NCBI GenBank assembly: GCA_944389155.1
Contig: CALXLI010000142.1
Location: 1 to 64,000 of the forward strand
Origin: an uncultured Spirochaetaceae bacterium
Lineage (GTDB): Bacteria > Spirochaetota > Spirochaetia > Sphaerochaetales > Sphaerochaetaceae
Length of the DNA stretch: 64,000 nt
Direction: 5' to 3'
The translations under genes were made by a program, and so were the position numbers. How positions within the stretch are numbered: the stretch's first letter is position 1; every line of letters starts with the position of its first letter. Below, one piece after another: positions 19,501-28,685 of the stretch. The notes beneath the pieces are model-generated. The model saw only the letters and a program-made list of their open reading frames with translations, was not told the origin of the DNA and searched no databases.

Positions 19501-19876
19501 TGATGCATTCTTCGACGATGCTTTCTCCAAGCTTGGCTATGACAGTACAGAACGCCGGGTTGTCACGCATAGCGCAGCACTCCTGACTTCTGCAGTGAAC
19601 TGCATTTCGGCAAAAGCAACAGGAGAAGAGATCTTCAATGCTATCGCAAACGATGAAGGGGTAATGGATCTTGCTCAGTGCAATGAGTATCAAGGGGTGA
19701 TGTGGTACAACAAAGAGGAGATGCAGAGGGTCATACTTATCATAGCGCTCACGCTCTCCATTACGCAAAGTCCGCGGTCTTTTGATACAGATGCATTTGT
19801 CAAAACCATGTTGGAAAAAGAATTAAAGAGCGGATACAAGCTCGACAAGCTTCTTTCTGACAACTCTGATAATTGA
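16508..19876 (+). CDS. large GH13 alpha-amylase family protein
   Basis: A 1122-residue protein with a GH13 catalytic barrel in the middle and long flanking regions. The four conserved regions are visible: DMVPNHTG near residue 388, the nucleophile in IIRFDAAM near 505, the acid in LLAEAFWMMEG near 572 and the second aspartate in MNNPDE near 632. Residues 1-230 are helical and unassigned. A glycine-rich linker GGVGGGGG near 245 leads to the barrel. The C-terminal about 250 residues are also helical. There is no signal peptide, so it is cytoplasmic and perhaps acts on glycogen, maltodextrin or a glucosyl phosphate. The start is ATG 16508, with GGAGG seven bases ahead. Similar long proteins exist in treponemes as I recall them, without an assigned substrate. 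Confidence 0.8.
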   Translation: MKKRDLRIAEPTRQKIKLTGTIFPTDESLDMLYRDAATIAFQYNSKIKEEGKSEGFISPGKLHASAVLHLIYQIVLTARMEDGHMDFFTRRISPVVSNEELFSTLHFFSRTFPSPALDESKPNDTERIAEDMRGFFIHQLLLQNPALLAASKPLVSPDEVIYPEGMKALSSILSSFPKDDLRDGKPNTDDIFTMLQLPARLYPNSLEEQIKYILREWRAFLPEALIMLLEISIDYIHEEEKDRGGVGGGGGPTHVIDYSESDMYEYEAFSDDSNWMPRVVMMAKCTLVWLDQLSKQYKRDIHRLDQIPDEELDLLRDRGFTALWLIGLWERSDASKRIKNLCGNPDAEASAYSLKDYDISENIGGWASLENLRERCKARGIRLASDMVPNHTGIDGNWVYEHPDYFVQQDWPPFPSYTYNGPDLSTNPDFEIKIEDHYYDRTDAAVTFRMIEKRTGRCRYIFHGNDGTSMPWNDTAQLDYLNSETREAVIQKIIHVAKNFPIIRFDAAMTLAKRHIQRLWYPKPGRGGDIAGRAGYAMSDEEFNRRIPQEFWREVVDRVAVEAPDTLLLAEAFWMMEGYFVRTLGMHRVYNSAFMNMLKNQENQKYRLGIKNTLVFEPEILKRYVNFMNNPDEETAIAQFGDGDKYFAVCTLLATLPGLPMIGHGQIEGYREKYGMEYKRAYYNETPNSWLIGEHYRRIFPLFRRRYLFSGVDNFQLYDCYNSGGGVEESVYAFVNGAGNERTLVLVNNQYERTGGTISVSVPKLKKGDNGKITVTTKLAENLGLTFGGRSFALFDNFSDGLTYILPSILIYDEGFSFSLDGYEAKVYWNIREVEDIDGSYERIWKQFGRKGIRNIARAVALLRLEPLYKAINGLRSEESLKIASHIADGTITKEEEREILLTIAECYSTIPEVYSSLDEPAKGQIAVKPAEIEPKPMIKLIRSLCQTFKGKKGKAMSAWAASDRSIPLLILSALALHPFTAAMKPREAMEEADRLILDAFFDDAFSKLGYDSTERRVVTHSAALLTSAVNCISAKATGEEIFNAIANDEGVMDLAQCNEYQGVMWYNKEEMQRVILIIALTLSITQSPRSFDTDAFVKTMLEKELKSGYKLDKLLSDNSDN

Positions 19877-19901
19877 CTGTAGCAAAGTGGTGCTGTAAGC
19901 T
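19873..19901 (+). promoter_or_regulatory. symporter promoter, leaderless arrangement
   Basis: TTGACT (19873-19878), 17-base spacer, TAAGCT (19896-19901), then seven bases to ATG 19909. No Shine-Dalgarno site. The -35 overlaps the stop codon of the amylase gene. Confidence 0.55.
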
Positions 19902-19908
19902 TTATTTC

Positions 19909-21156
19909 ATGAAAACGTGGATTACATATATTACCGCGCTCCTCATGGGACTGGCTACAGCACTCATCTTTGGTGACAGCCATGCAGCCCTATCAGTTCT
20001 CAGCGGATTATCATCATTCATGGTAAACCTTGGAGTATGCATTGCAATTCCGGTTATCGCGATAACTTTCTCTTCCGGGATAGCCTCACTCCGAAAGGAC
20101 AGGAAAGGAGGAAAATGCGTATCTGCCAATATTCTGTGGGCTATTGCGACAACGATCATATTATCCCTTATCGCTGCAGCAGTCTCAGCTTTCTTCCCTA
20201 CCTCATTTCCGGTAACAAGCACAGCAGGTAATCCACAGGAGATGCTGTCAAGCCATGTCTCATATATTCTCTCAAACGGATACAGCGCACTATATCCAAG
20301 AAATGCATTCCTGACGCTGGCTTCATCTACATATTTCATAGTACCTGTAATGATCGTTTCATGGATACTTGGACTGGCTCTGAAACCATCTTCAGATATA
20401 ATAAGGCCAGCCTATACCACAATGAACTCATTTTCTGAGGTAATGTACAGGATTTCACGTACTTGCGCTGTATATGGATTCTTCCTTGTATTTGCCTCAT
20501 CTTCATATTCTTTCCTATCTCTGTATCAGGAAAAGACAATACAGGCAGCTCCACGCTTTGCGATAATGCTTTGCATAGGAGCTCTTGTATCTATACTGAT
20601 CGTCATTCCTCTTCTATTTGCCGTGTTTACAGGATTCAAGAAGAATCCATACAAGATCCTATACAGATCAATACCATCAGCAATCTCGGCTTTCGCTTCC
20701 TGCAACAGCGTTTCAATACTCACAATCGAGGAAAGCGTTGCAAGATACAGCCTGGGTGTACAGAAAAGGATTTCATCTGTTTCCGTTCCTTTCCTTTCAA
20801 TCATCGGAAAAGGAGGTTCTGCTTTCGTATCTGCAATCGCCATAATCTCACTGTATCAGGCAACAACAGGAAATACGGCCTCGCTTTCCGTGATGCTTAT
20901 CACAGCGGCTGTTTCAGCTCTCATCTCGTTCATATCATCACTTGCAGTCGGCACAGAGGTTATCTTCATAACGGTATTGACGCTGAGAATGCTCGGAATA
21001 AACCTATATGGAGCGGAAAATGCCATTATAGCGTTTATTCCACTCATAAGCGGGATTGGGGCAATGCTTGATGCATTCATCGCAACAATGGGAAGCAATG
21101 TAGCTGCATCATTTGTCGACACAGACATTGATGTGCCTTATAAGGATACTCTCTGA
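19909..21156 (+). CDS. SLC1/DAACS-like dicarboxylate or amino-acid symporter
   Basis: A 415-residue membrane protein with eight or more helices. It resembles sodium/proton:dicarboxylate symporters: a serine-rich hairpin (ASCNSVSIL), a second hairpin (SSLAVGTEVIF) and a C-terminal helix with aspartate and asparagine (LDAFIATMGSNVAASFVD). The substrate-site pattern departs from glutamate carriers, having IIGKGGSAF where NMDGT is usual, so substrate and coupling ion are open. ATG 19909 starts a typical first membrane helix; the frame is open upstream through the promoter. Its stop overlaps the next start (TGATG), so a two-gene unit is likely. Confidence 0.7.
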   Translation: MKTWITYITALLMGLATALIFGDSHAALSVLSGLSSFMVNLGVCIAIPVIAITFSSGIASLRKDRKGGKCVSANILWAIATTIILSLIAAAVSAFFPTSFPVTSTAGNPQEMLSSHVSYILSNGYSALYPRNAFLTLASSTYFIVPVMIVSWILGLALKPSSDIIRPAYTTMNSFSEVMYRISRTCAVYGFFLVFASSSYSFLSLYQEKTIQAAPRFAIMLCIGALVSILIVIPLLFAVFTGFKKNPYKILYRSIPSAISAFASCNSVSILTIEESVARYSLGVQKRISSVSVPFLSIIGKGGSAFVSAIAIISLYQATTGNTASLSVMLITAAVSALISFISSLAVGTEVIFITVLTLRMLGINLYGAENAIIAFIPLISGIGAMLDAFIATMGSNVAASFVDTDIDVPYKDTL

Positions 21157-21923
21157 TGGCTGACGAGAATAAAAAGAAAAGCGGAATAGCAGCTCTTATA
21201 CTTCAGCTTCTGATCTCCCTTGTATATGGGGCGATGCTTGTACATACCACGGTCATCCTGATATCGAACAGAAGGCAGGGATGGATTATCTCTTTGATAT
21301 CATATCTGCCGCAGCTTGTGATAATAATAGCATCCGTGGTCCTTCAGTTCATACTGAGGATAAGACACCGCTCGCACTCACAGGAAGGTTCGCTGCTTCC
21401 TCTCCTCTTCACGTTCATTGCGCTTGAAGCAACTTACATACTGCCTCTGTATCAGGAGGTTACAGGATACACGATACTTGCACCCACAGCTGTCATCATA
21501 ATAGCCCGTTTTGCAATGATCTCAACAGCAGTGATATTCCTATTTGCTTCCGTTCAGTTCTATGGAATGAACAACTCAAGGAACAAGCTATACCTCATCC
21601 TTTCGCTTCTTGCTGCTCTCTTTGTCTCAATTGCGGCACCTGTAAGCACAGACAACTACGGTACAACGCTTTTCACATCCTCATACGATGCTTATCTTTC
21701 AACGACAATCGGCCTGATCTACATAGCAAGCTCCCTTACCTACATTGTCGCTGTGATAAAGGACAGAGCAACGCATACGCCTGGACGTGCTGTCAGCTAT
21801 ATACTGCTTATGTCCGGGAATTTCATATCTCTAGGCACTGGATTCATATCAGCAGGGATATCGATGGCTTTATACATAATAGGTGTTGCCATGCTCTCCG
21901 TATCATCAAGACAGACTTTCTGA
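21156..21923 (+). CDS. polytopic membrane protein of unknown function
   Basis: A 255-residue protein with about eight hydrophobic helices spread over its whole length and short loops. It is translationally coupled (TGATG) to the symporter, which hints that it works with it or in the same membrane process. I recognise no family. It ends convergent with, and overlapping by a few bases, a decayed gene on the other strand. Confidence 0.6.
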   Translation: MADENKKKSGIAALILQLLISLVYGAMLVHTTVILISNRRQGWIISLISYLPQLVIIIASVVLQFILRIRHRSHSQEGSLLPLLFTFIALEATYILPLYQEVTGYTILAPTAVIIIARFAMISTAVIFLFASVQFYGMNNSRNKLYLILSLLAALFVSIAAPVSTDNYGTTLFTSSYDAYLSTTIGLIYIASSLTYIVAVIKDRATHTPGRAVSYILLMSGNFISLGTGFISAGISMALYIIGVAMLSVSSRQTF

Positions 21924-22745
21924 TGCAAATGCTTCGCTGCTGGTTACATACCTCTGATAATGGCTCTGTGGTTTATCAGGGAGTGTCATCTGCAGATATC
22001 CTTTATCAAGCAAAGGACGCAGATATCGTCTTGTGAAAGTCCTTTGCTCTTTGTATCCCAGATGGTCCATGATTTCCTGTTTCGAACGTGGCTCTTTACA
22101 GAATCCAAGAATCTCTTCTAAAAGCCATCCATTTACATCATGGGTGCTAATCCGTAAAGCCTTTTCTGGACCAACCTTCCCTACAGCAATTGCGGACAGA
22201 GGAATTATTATGCGAAAAGTATCTCCCTCTATGAATTCAGGATCTCCTTCTGAATAGAGCCTTGAATACTTGTATGTATTCTTCATTCCCGATCCTAGTT
22301 CATCGGCTAATCCAATTTCACGGAAAACCTTTGAAATCGAATAGTTCTTTGAACTTATATACCATGACCTTTCCTGATTATAATAATCAAAGTTCACATA
22401 TATTTTAGATTCTTGCATTTTGCAACATAATTAATTCTTAAATAACATAGCTCACAAACTATCGAATATCCTTCAGGAACTTGGATCACCAACAAGCTCC
22501 GTCCATCAACAATACATTCTTCAGGATCAAGATAAAGAGGAGGATAGATTTTATTTCCATTATTGATAGAAGTTACAAAATCCCTTTTCATCCTATCAAC
22601 AGCATCAGGAGAAACACCGACAATATTTCCATTGTCCTTAACACCTAAGATGATTATACCGCCATCCCTATTTGAGAATGAGCAGACCGTATCATATACA
22701 TCCTTAGGCATCATGCCAGCTTACTTGACGTAAAGAACCTATCGA
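21906..22745 (-). pseudogene. broken Schlafen/AlbA_2-domain ATP-binding protein
   Basis: The N-terminal part (about 22745-22430) reads QVSWHDA in one frame, then MPKDVYDTVCSFSNRDGGIIILGVKDNG in the next, the divergent AAA_4/AlbA_2 core followed by LLVIQVPEG. A second frame (22418-21906) carries the C-terminal half: FREIGLADELGSGMKNTYKY, typical of COG2865 proteins, then a winged-helix segment. Intact relatives are roughly 400-550 residues. Here the middle of the protein is lost and at least two frameshifts are present. It is a pseudogene, possibly of phage-defence or regulator type. Confidence 0.72.
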
Positions 22746-22814
22746 CCTTGCACTATATCAACAGCATATATTGCAAATATACTATTGTCAATTAATTATT
22801 TACACATCTGCTTT

Positions 22815-22843
22815 GAAAAACGACCTCCCTTTCGAGAGGCCGT
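22815..22843 (-). terminator. rho-independent terminator of gpmI operon
   Basis: On the minus strand ACGGCCTCTC-GAAA-GGGAGGTCGT pairs almost fully and is followed by five T (GTTTTTC). It lies nine bases after the gpmI stop. Confidence 0.85.
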
Positions 22844-22851
22844 AAATGCTT

Positions 22852-24501
22852 TTAGTTCAATGTAACTATGCTCTTATCGTAATCAGCTGGTGGAACAAAT
22901 CCAAGAAGCGTCATGCATGTTGCTGCGATTGATGATATCCCCAAGCCCTCTTCAAGCTTGTCTGAATACTCTCCCTTGTACTCTGGATCATAGATGATGC
23001 ATGGTACAGGATTGAGGGAATGCGATGTCTTTGCCTTAGGCTCTCCATCATCATACTTCTTCACAGATCCATCCTTTCCATGCTCATACATATCATCAGC
23101 ATTTCCGTGGTCCGCTGTAATGACCATGACACCGCCAGCCTTCTCTACAGCTTCCTTGATTCTTCCGATCTGAAGATCCATACCTTCCATTGAGCAGACA
23201 ACAGCTTCAAACACACCTGTATGTCCAACCATATCTCCGTTAGGGAAGTTAAGCTTTATGAAATCCCACTTTCCGCTCTCAATCTCAGCTATCACGCGGT
23301 CTGCGATCTCTGCGCACTTCATCCACGGTCTCTGCTCAAACGGAACCTTATCAGAAGGAATCTCAACATATTCCTCAAGCTTCGGATCGAACATACCTGA
23401 CTTATTGCCATTGAAGAAGTATGTAACATGTCCGAATTTCTGAGTTTCGGAAATAGAGAACTGCTTTACGCCAGATGCACAGAGATATTCTGCCATCGTC
23501 CTATCTATGGCAGGAGGAGAAACAAGATACTGATGAGGAATATGAAGATCTCCATCGTATTCCATCATTCCAGCATATTCGACGGATGGATATCTCTTTC
23601 TGTCGAATTCCTTGAATTCCTTCTCATCGAAAGCACGTGAAAGCTCTATAGCCCTATCTCCACGGAAATTGAAGAGGACAACGGAATCACCATCCTCGAT
23701 AGTTCCTACAGGCTTTCCATCCTTAGCGACAACAAAAGGAGGAAGATCCTGATCGATAGCTCCAGTCTCAGCCCTGAGCGTCTCTATTGCTTCATGTGCG
23801 CTTGCAAACTGCCTGCCCTCACCAAGGACATGTGTATACCATCCCTTCTTCACCATATCCCAATCTGCATTGTAGCGGTCCATTGTTATTACCATTCTTC
23901 CACCGCCGGATGCAATCTGGGCATCGAATGTGCCATCTGCTGAAAGCTCTGCAAGATAAGAAGCAAATGGATCGAAGTAATCAAGCGCTGAAACCTCTCC
24001 TACATCCCTTCCATCAAGAAGAGCATGTACTCTTACCTTCCTGACACCTTCTTTCTTGGCTTCTGCAACCATTGCCTTCAGATGATCGATATGTGAGTGC
24101 ACATTTCCATCTGATAGAAGTCCTATGAAATGAAGCGTTGAATCATTGTCCTTGACATTCTTCACAAGCTTCTGCCATGTAGCACCCTTGTACATATCGC
24201 CGGATGTGATAGCGTTTGATACAAGCTTAGCACCCTGTGCAAAAACCCTTCCAGCACCCATTGCATTATGGCCAACCTCACTGTTTCCCATATCTGCATC
24301 AGAAGGAAGCCCTACAGCAACACCATGTGCCTTGAGCTTTGTCCAAGGACATGTTGAATAGAGTTTGTCCAGATTGCCAGTGAGAGCTGCAGCAACAGCA
24401 TCTCCTTCCTTGTATTTTCCGAATCCGACACCATCCATGATGACAAGAACAACTGGTCCTTTACGTTCAATCCTGCCATTTCTCTTCAATGGTTCAACCA
24501 T
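22852..24501 (-). CDS. gpmI: 2,3-bisphosphoglycerate-independent phosphoglycerate mutase
   Basis: A 549-residue manganese-dependent enzyme converting 3- to 2-phosphoglycerate in glycolysis. It has the first metal site VLVIMDGVG, the catalytic serine in DMGNSEVGHNAMGAG, RVHALLDGRDV, and the second metal site VITADHGNADDM. It is a little longer than the Bacillus enzyme because of insertions in the middle and C-terminus. AGGAGG lies seven bases before ATG 24501. It follows the aminopeptidase gene after 15 bases, as third gene of lgt-pepP-gpmI. Confidence 0.95.
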   Translation of the reverse strand: MVEPLKRNGRIERKGPVVLVIMDGVGFGKYKEGDAVAAALTGNLDKLYSTCPWTKLKAHGVAVGLPSDADMGNSEVGHNAMGAGRVFAQGAKLVSNAITSGDMYKGATWQKLVKNVKDNDSTLHFIGLLSDGNVHSHIDHLKAMVAEAKKEGVRKVRVHALLDGRDVGEVSALDYFDPFASYLAELSADGTFDAQIASGGGRMVITMDRYNADWDMVKKGWYTHVLGEGRQFASAHEAIETLRAETGAIDQDLPPFVVAKDGKPVGTIEDGDSVVLFNFRGDRAIELSRAFDEKEFKEFDRKRYPSVEYAGMMEYDGDLHIPHQYLVSPPAIDRTMAEYLCASGVKQFSISETQKFGHVTYFFNGNKSGMFDPKLEEYVEIPSDKVPFEQRPWMKCAEIADRVIAEIESGKWDFIKLNFPNGDMVGHTGVFEAVVCSMEGMDLQIGRIKEAVEKAGGVMVITADHGNADDMYEHGKDGSVKKYDDGEPKAKTSHSLNPVPCIIYDPEYKGEYSDKLEEGLGISSIAATCMTLLGFVPPADYDKSIVTLN

Positions 24502-24516
24502 ATATATCCTCCTAAA

Positions 24517-26244
24517 CTATACCGTTTCAACTATCGGAGATGTTGCCTCTTCAAGATAATCAAGCGCTTTTCCCTCAAGATAAGGCGAAAGAGCGTTCCT
24601 TACCATATCATGATAGCAATTTATCTGATTAATTTCTTCCCTTGTAAGGAGTGATGCATCAATAAGCCTTTTCTCATAAGGAACCAATGTGAGAACCTCA
24701 AATCTATAGAAATCACCGAACTCAGTCTTTCTGTCATGAATCACCGTGATAAGATTCTCTATCCTTATCCCATATCTTCCCTCTTTATATAGCCCAGGCT
24801 CATCTGAAATGACCATTCCTTCCTTAAGAGGAACATCTATCAGTGCCGATGAAATCCTCATAGGCCCTTCATGTACGGAAAGATGGCAGCCGACGCCATG
24901 TCCTGTTCCATGGAAGAAGCTCTCACCTTCATTCCATAAGAACTGCTTGGCAAGCACATCAAGCTGCACGCCTCTGGTACCTTCTATGAAATGTACCCTT
25001 GATAGAGCAAGATGTCCCTTGAGGACCAGAGTGTAATCTCTCTTCTCATCCTCAGATGCATCACCGAACAAAAGCGTTCTTGTTATATCTGTAGTACCGA
25101 ATTCAAACTGCGAACCGGTGTCCAGCACCAGAAGGCCGCTGCCATCAATCGTTGCATTGCTTTTATCTGAGAATGAGTAATGGACAACAGCACCATGTTC
25201 TTTCCATGCAGAGATAGGATGAAAAGATGGCTCTATATAACCTGGCATCTTCCTTCTCTCTTCCTCAAGTCTTTCCGCAATCTCCTTCTCCGTATACTTT
25301 CTGTTTCCATCTATCGATGAAAGGAAATTCACATAGGCAGCTCCATCAAGAAGATGAGCCTTTCTCATTCCCTCCATCTCTGCCTTGTTCTTGCAGGCTT
25401 TCAGATCCGTTGTGATATCACGTCCTGAAATGTATTCATTGCAGATAGAAAGGAATGTTGCAGCTGTCTTGGACTTGGATACGTAACCGACGCCTTTCCT
25501 AGCCTTGACTGTATCCCACACTGCTTCATACGGCTTGATATCAAAAGAGAAAGATACATCATCTGCAAAGCGTTCCCTGTCAGTGAAAAGAATTGCCTCA
25601 TCCTCCGATATATAGGCATAGGAGATGAAAACAGGATTATACGGGACATCGCCAGAGCGAAGATTGAAAAGCCAGGCTATATCATCAAGGGATGATATAA
25701 GTGTCCAGTCCGCTCCTTTTCCCTTCAGCGCAGCCCTAACCTGTCTGATCTTCTCTTCTGTGCTTTTTCCTGCATATTCCAAAGGAACAGGAACTATTCT
25801 GGAAGAAGGAAGCGCTGGCCTATCCTGCCAGACAGCAGATAGAAGATCATCTGTTATCTCAATATCTGCCCCTGCCTTCTTAAGCCTCTCATATTCCTCT
25901 ATCGATATCGTGCTTCCATCAGCTCCTGTCTTAAGCTTTCTCTCACTGAGCCACTCTCTGGGAGATGGCACTCCGACATCCCCATCTCTCATGAGCTTGA
26001 TACCTGTCCCCTCAAGCTCCGCCTTTGCCTGTATCCAATATCTGCTGTCAGTCCAGAGAAGAGCCTCTGATAACGTGACGATCACAGTGCCAGCTGAGCC
26101 TGTGAATCCTGATATGAACTCCCGGCTTCTCCACCTTGGAGCTACATACTCGCTCTGATGTGGATCCGTACCTGTTATCATATAGGCTTCAAGCTTTCTT
26201 TTTTCCAGTTCCTTTCTTAGCCGATCCAGCCTTTTTGTTATCAT
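24517..26244 (-). CDS. pepP: Xaa-Pro aminopeptidase (M24B family)
   Basis: A 575-residue cytoplasmic metallopeptidase with two creatinase N-terminal domains followed by the pita-bread catalytic domain, the arrangement of large aminopeptidase P enzymes. Metal ligands are visible in VLDTGSQFEFGTTDITRT, the histidine block HGTGHGVGCHLSVHEGP, DEPGLY and YGIRIENL. ATG 26244 is preceded by AGGAGAAGCTC. The start lies 56 bases inside the 3' end of lgt, a long overlap for an operon. Confidence 0.9.
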   Translation of the reverse strand: MITKRLDRLRKELEKRKLEAYMITGTDPHQSEYVAPRWRSREFISGFTGSAGTVIVTLSEALLWTDSRYWIQAKAELEGTGIKLMRDGDVGVPSPREWLSERKLKTGADGSTISIEEYERLKKAGADIEITDDLLSAVWQDRPALPSSRIVPVPLEYAGKSTEEKIRQVRAALKGKGADWTLISSLDDIAWLFNLRSGDVPYNPVFISYAYISEDEAILFTDRERFADDVSFSFDIKPYEAVWDTVKARKGVGYVSKSKTAATFLSICNEYISGRDITTDLKACKNKAEMEGMRKAHLLDGAAYVNFLSSIDGNRKYTEKEIAERLEEERRKMPGYIEPSFHPISAWKEHGAVVHYSFSDKSNATIDGSGLLVLDTGSQFEFGTTDITRTLLFGDASEDEKRDYTLVLKGHLALSRVHFIEGTRGVQLDVLAKQFLWNEGESFFHGTGHGVGCHLSVHEGPMRISSALIDVPLKEGMVISDEPGLYKEGRYGIRIENLITVIHDRKTEFGDFYRFEVLTLVPYEKRLIDASLLTREEINQINCYHDMVRNALSPYLEGKALDYLEEATSPIVETV

Positions 26245-27199
26245 ATGAGCTTCTCCTAAAGAATATGAAGGCAAGGAGCAACATCCCTGCAGCGATCATA
26301 AGAAGACAGAATATCTGCCCTTCAGATATATTCAGAAACGATTCAAATAAAGCAATGTTGCCATCCCCGCTTCCTGCATTTATCACATAGCCTATGTTGC
26401 TGTCTGGCTGTCTGCAATACTCGATGAAGAATCTGAAGAGGCCATATCCTATAAGATAGAAAGAAAAAACGAATCCATGCGGCATACCTTTCCTTATCTT
26501 TATCGGCCGGATTATGAAGAACAGGATAAGAAAGAGGATAATACCTTCAAAAAGCGCCTCATAAAGCTGGGATGGATGACGTGGAAGGTTTATAAGGCTA
26601 TGTGGAATGTACTCAAGTCCGACCTTATCAGCTATTTCAGCAACCCAGCTCTCATCTGCTGAGAAAAGCGGAGCTGTCGGGAAGATCATTCCCCATGGCT
26701 TTGTCGTAACCCTTCCATAAAGCTCTGCATTTATGAAGTTTCCGAGGCGTCCGAATGTATATCCAAGAGGTATTCCAGCAGTTACGATATCAGTAAGCTG
26801 CAGAAGACTGCGCTTATGCCTCCTTGCATAGATGTACCCACCAAGGATACAGCCAACAACACCTCCATGATAGCTCATTCCAGGCAGTCCGACGAACTGA
26901 CCATCACGGAAAGGCCAGAATATAAGCCAAGGATGCGTAAGGTAATATACAGGATCGGAATAGAAGAATACAGAAAACAGCCTTGCGAATATCAGAAGGA
27001 ACAGGATTGCTATGAAGAAGAAATCCTGGCTTTCCGATGCGTTCATATCTATAACGCCATCATGCCAGCATTGATACCTGAAGAGAATATATGCAATGAA
27101 GAACGCTACAAGGTACATTACTGCATACCATCTGATAGGCAGTCCATTTATGACATATGGATCGATCCATTCCGGATATCCAACGAAAAGCGTGAACAT
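26189..27199 (-). CDS. lgt: prolipoprotein diacylglyceryl transferase
   Basis: An integral membrane enzyme of 336 residues that attaches diacylglycerol to the lipobox cysteine of prolipoproteins. It has about seven helices, the conserved YHGGVVGC and the Lgt signature GRLGNFINAELYGR. The C-terminal tail is very basic (KKGTGKKKA) and overlaps the pepP start. Upstream TATAGA ends eight bases before ATG 27199 and no Shine-Dalgarno site is present, so it may be leaderless. It diverges from the S41 peptidase gene. Confidence 0.95.
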   Translation of the reverse strand: MFTLFVGYPEWIDPYVINGLPIRWYAVMYLVAFFIAYILFRYQCWHDGVIDMNASESQDFFFIAILFLLIFARLFSVFFYSDPVYYLTHPWLIFWPFRDGQFVGLPGMSYHGGVVGCILGGYIYARRHKRSLLQLTDIVTAGIPLGYTFGRLGNFINAELYGRVTTKPWGMIFPTAPLFSADESWVAEIADKVGLEYIPHSLINLPRHPSQLYEALFEGIILFLILFFIIRPIKIRKGMPHGFVFSFYLIGYGLFRFFIEYCRQPDSNIGYVINAGSGDGNIALFESFLNISEGQIFCLLMIAAGMLLLAFIFFRRSSYDNKKAGSAKKGTGKKKA

Positions 27200-27260
27200 G
27201 AGAAAAATCTATACGCTTGAAGAGATGATTGCAAGTCGGTGATGTACTATAATCAGCCAT

Positions 27261-28685
27261 ATGAAGAAAACATTAGCTGCTTTATCTGCGTTTATCATCG
27301 CTCTGCCCATATTCTCTGGAGGAGACATGGAATTCACGCCTGTTTCATTGCAGGCGAAACAGGAGCTTTCAGCAAAAAGCACTATAGAACGTTCAGTGAG
27401 CATATCAAGCATGCTGTATTCGCTAGGAAACCTATATTCATTCCTTGATACATACTTTCTCGGAGAAATCGACAATAAGGCAATGGAAGAAGAACTTGTC
27501 TCTGCAATGATTGATTCTCTTGGAGATGAATATTCATACTATATCCCTTCAAGCAGCACGGAAGAATTCGAGGAATTCTCAGAAGGAAGCTATATAGGAC
27601 TTGGTCTTTATCTTACCAAGATGAATCCTTCATACATCGATATGGAAGATCCAAGATCATATATGATCATAATCCAATCTCCATTCCCCGGAGGGCCTGC
27701 TGACAGAGCGGGTCTGCGTCCTAATGATATGATAAGCCACATAAACGGAGAGGATGTATCACAGCTCAACGCTGTCGATGCATCAAAGAAGCTGAGAGGA
27801 ACCCCTGGAGAGGATATAACCATCACAGTACATAGAGGTGATGCTGTATTTGATGTAACGCTAAGACCAGAGCGTGTGACAAATCCATCGACATCAGCGA
27901 CAATGCTTTCCGGCAATATAGGTTATATAAGGATATACAGCTTCTCACAGACAACTGCTGACAGCTTCTCACAAGATCTTGAAGGCCTCATTGCTGATGG
28001 CATTGACTCACTTATAATAGACCTGAGGAACAATGGCGGCGGAATAATAGACAGCGCTACAAGGATAGCTGACCTTTTCCTTGATGATGGCGTGATACTG
28101 AAAATAAGGTTCAAGGAAGGATCAGGAAGGAAAGAAACCATAATCAATGCGACAAGAGGTACAGCTGTACCTTTGGATATGCCTATCGCCATCCTGATAA
28201 ACGGAGGAACAGCTTCCTCAAGCGAGATACTCACTGGAGCTCTTTCGGACAATGACCGTGCAATAACAGTCGGATCCAAGACGTTCGGCAAGGGGATATC
28301 ACAGGAAGTGCGTCCATTCAGCGAAGGCTATGTCCAGATAACAACTGGCCATTTCTATACCCCATCGGACAGCGACATACACCATATAGGGATTTCTCCT
28401 GATATCCCTGTTGAGGAAGAAGAATTCAACGAAGATGATATGAAGGCATACAGCCAGTTCCTGAATGATAATGACATCGATGATTTCATCTCCGCCAATC
28501 CTGATTACAATTATGGGAATGTGGAGAAATTCGTTGATGAGAACAGTGAAAGCGGCGTTCCCTCTTCCCTGCTGGAGCTTCTTATCAGAAATGAATATAT
28601 CTACAGAATGGATTGGGATGACCGTCCTGTCGCTGAGCCTGAATATGATGAGGCATTGACAAAAGCTATGGAGGCGCTGAATTGA
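27261..28685 (+). CDS. S41-family carboxy-terminal processing peptidase
   Basis: A 474-residue secreted or membrane-anchored serine peptidase. It has a signal peptide at residues 1-20, a PDZ domain around residues 95-190 with FPGGPADRAGLRPNDMI, and the catalytic serine in GGTASSSEI with the lysine in FGKGISQEV. An acidic C-terminal extension of about 90 residues has no known domain. TATAAT (27248-27253) ends seven bases before ATG 27261, with no Shine-Dalgarno site, again a leaderless arrangement. The stop overlaps the rsmE start (TTGA). Confidence 0.9.
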   Translation: MKKTLAALSAFIIALPIFSGGDMEFTPVSLQAKQELSAKSTIERSVSISSMLYSLGNLYSFLDTYFLGEIDNKAMEEELVSAMIDSLGDEYSYYIPSSSTEEFEEFSEGSYIGLGLYLTKMNPSYIDMEDPRSYMIIIQSPFPGGPADRAGLRPNDMISHINGEDVSQLNAVDASKKLRGTPGEDITITVHRGDAVFDVTLRPERVTNPSTSATMLSGNIGYIRIYSFSQTTADSFSQDLEGLIADGIDSLIIDLRNNGGGIIDSATRIADLFLDDGVILKIRFKEGSGRKETIINATRGTAVPLDMPIAILINGGTASSSEILTGALSDNDRAITVGSKTFGKGISQEVRPFSEGYVQITTGHFYTPSDSDIHHIGISPDIPVEEEEFNEDDMKAYSQFLNDNDIDDFISANPDYNYGNVEKFVDENSESGVPSSLLELLIRNEYIYRMDWDDRPVAEPEYDEALTKAMEALN

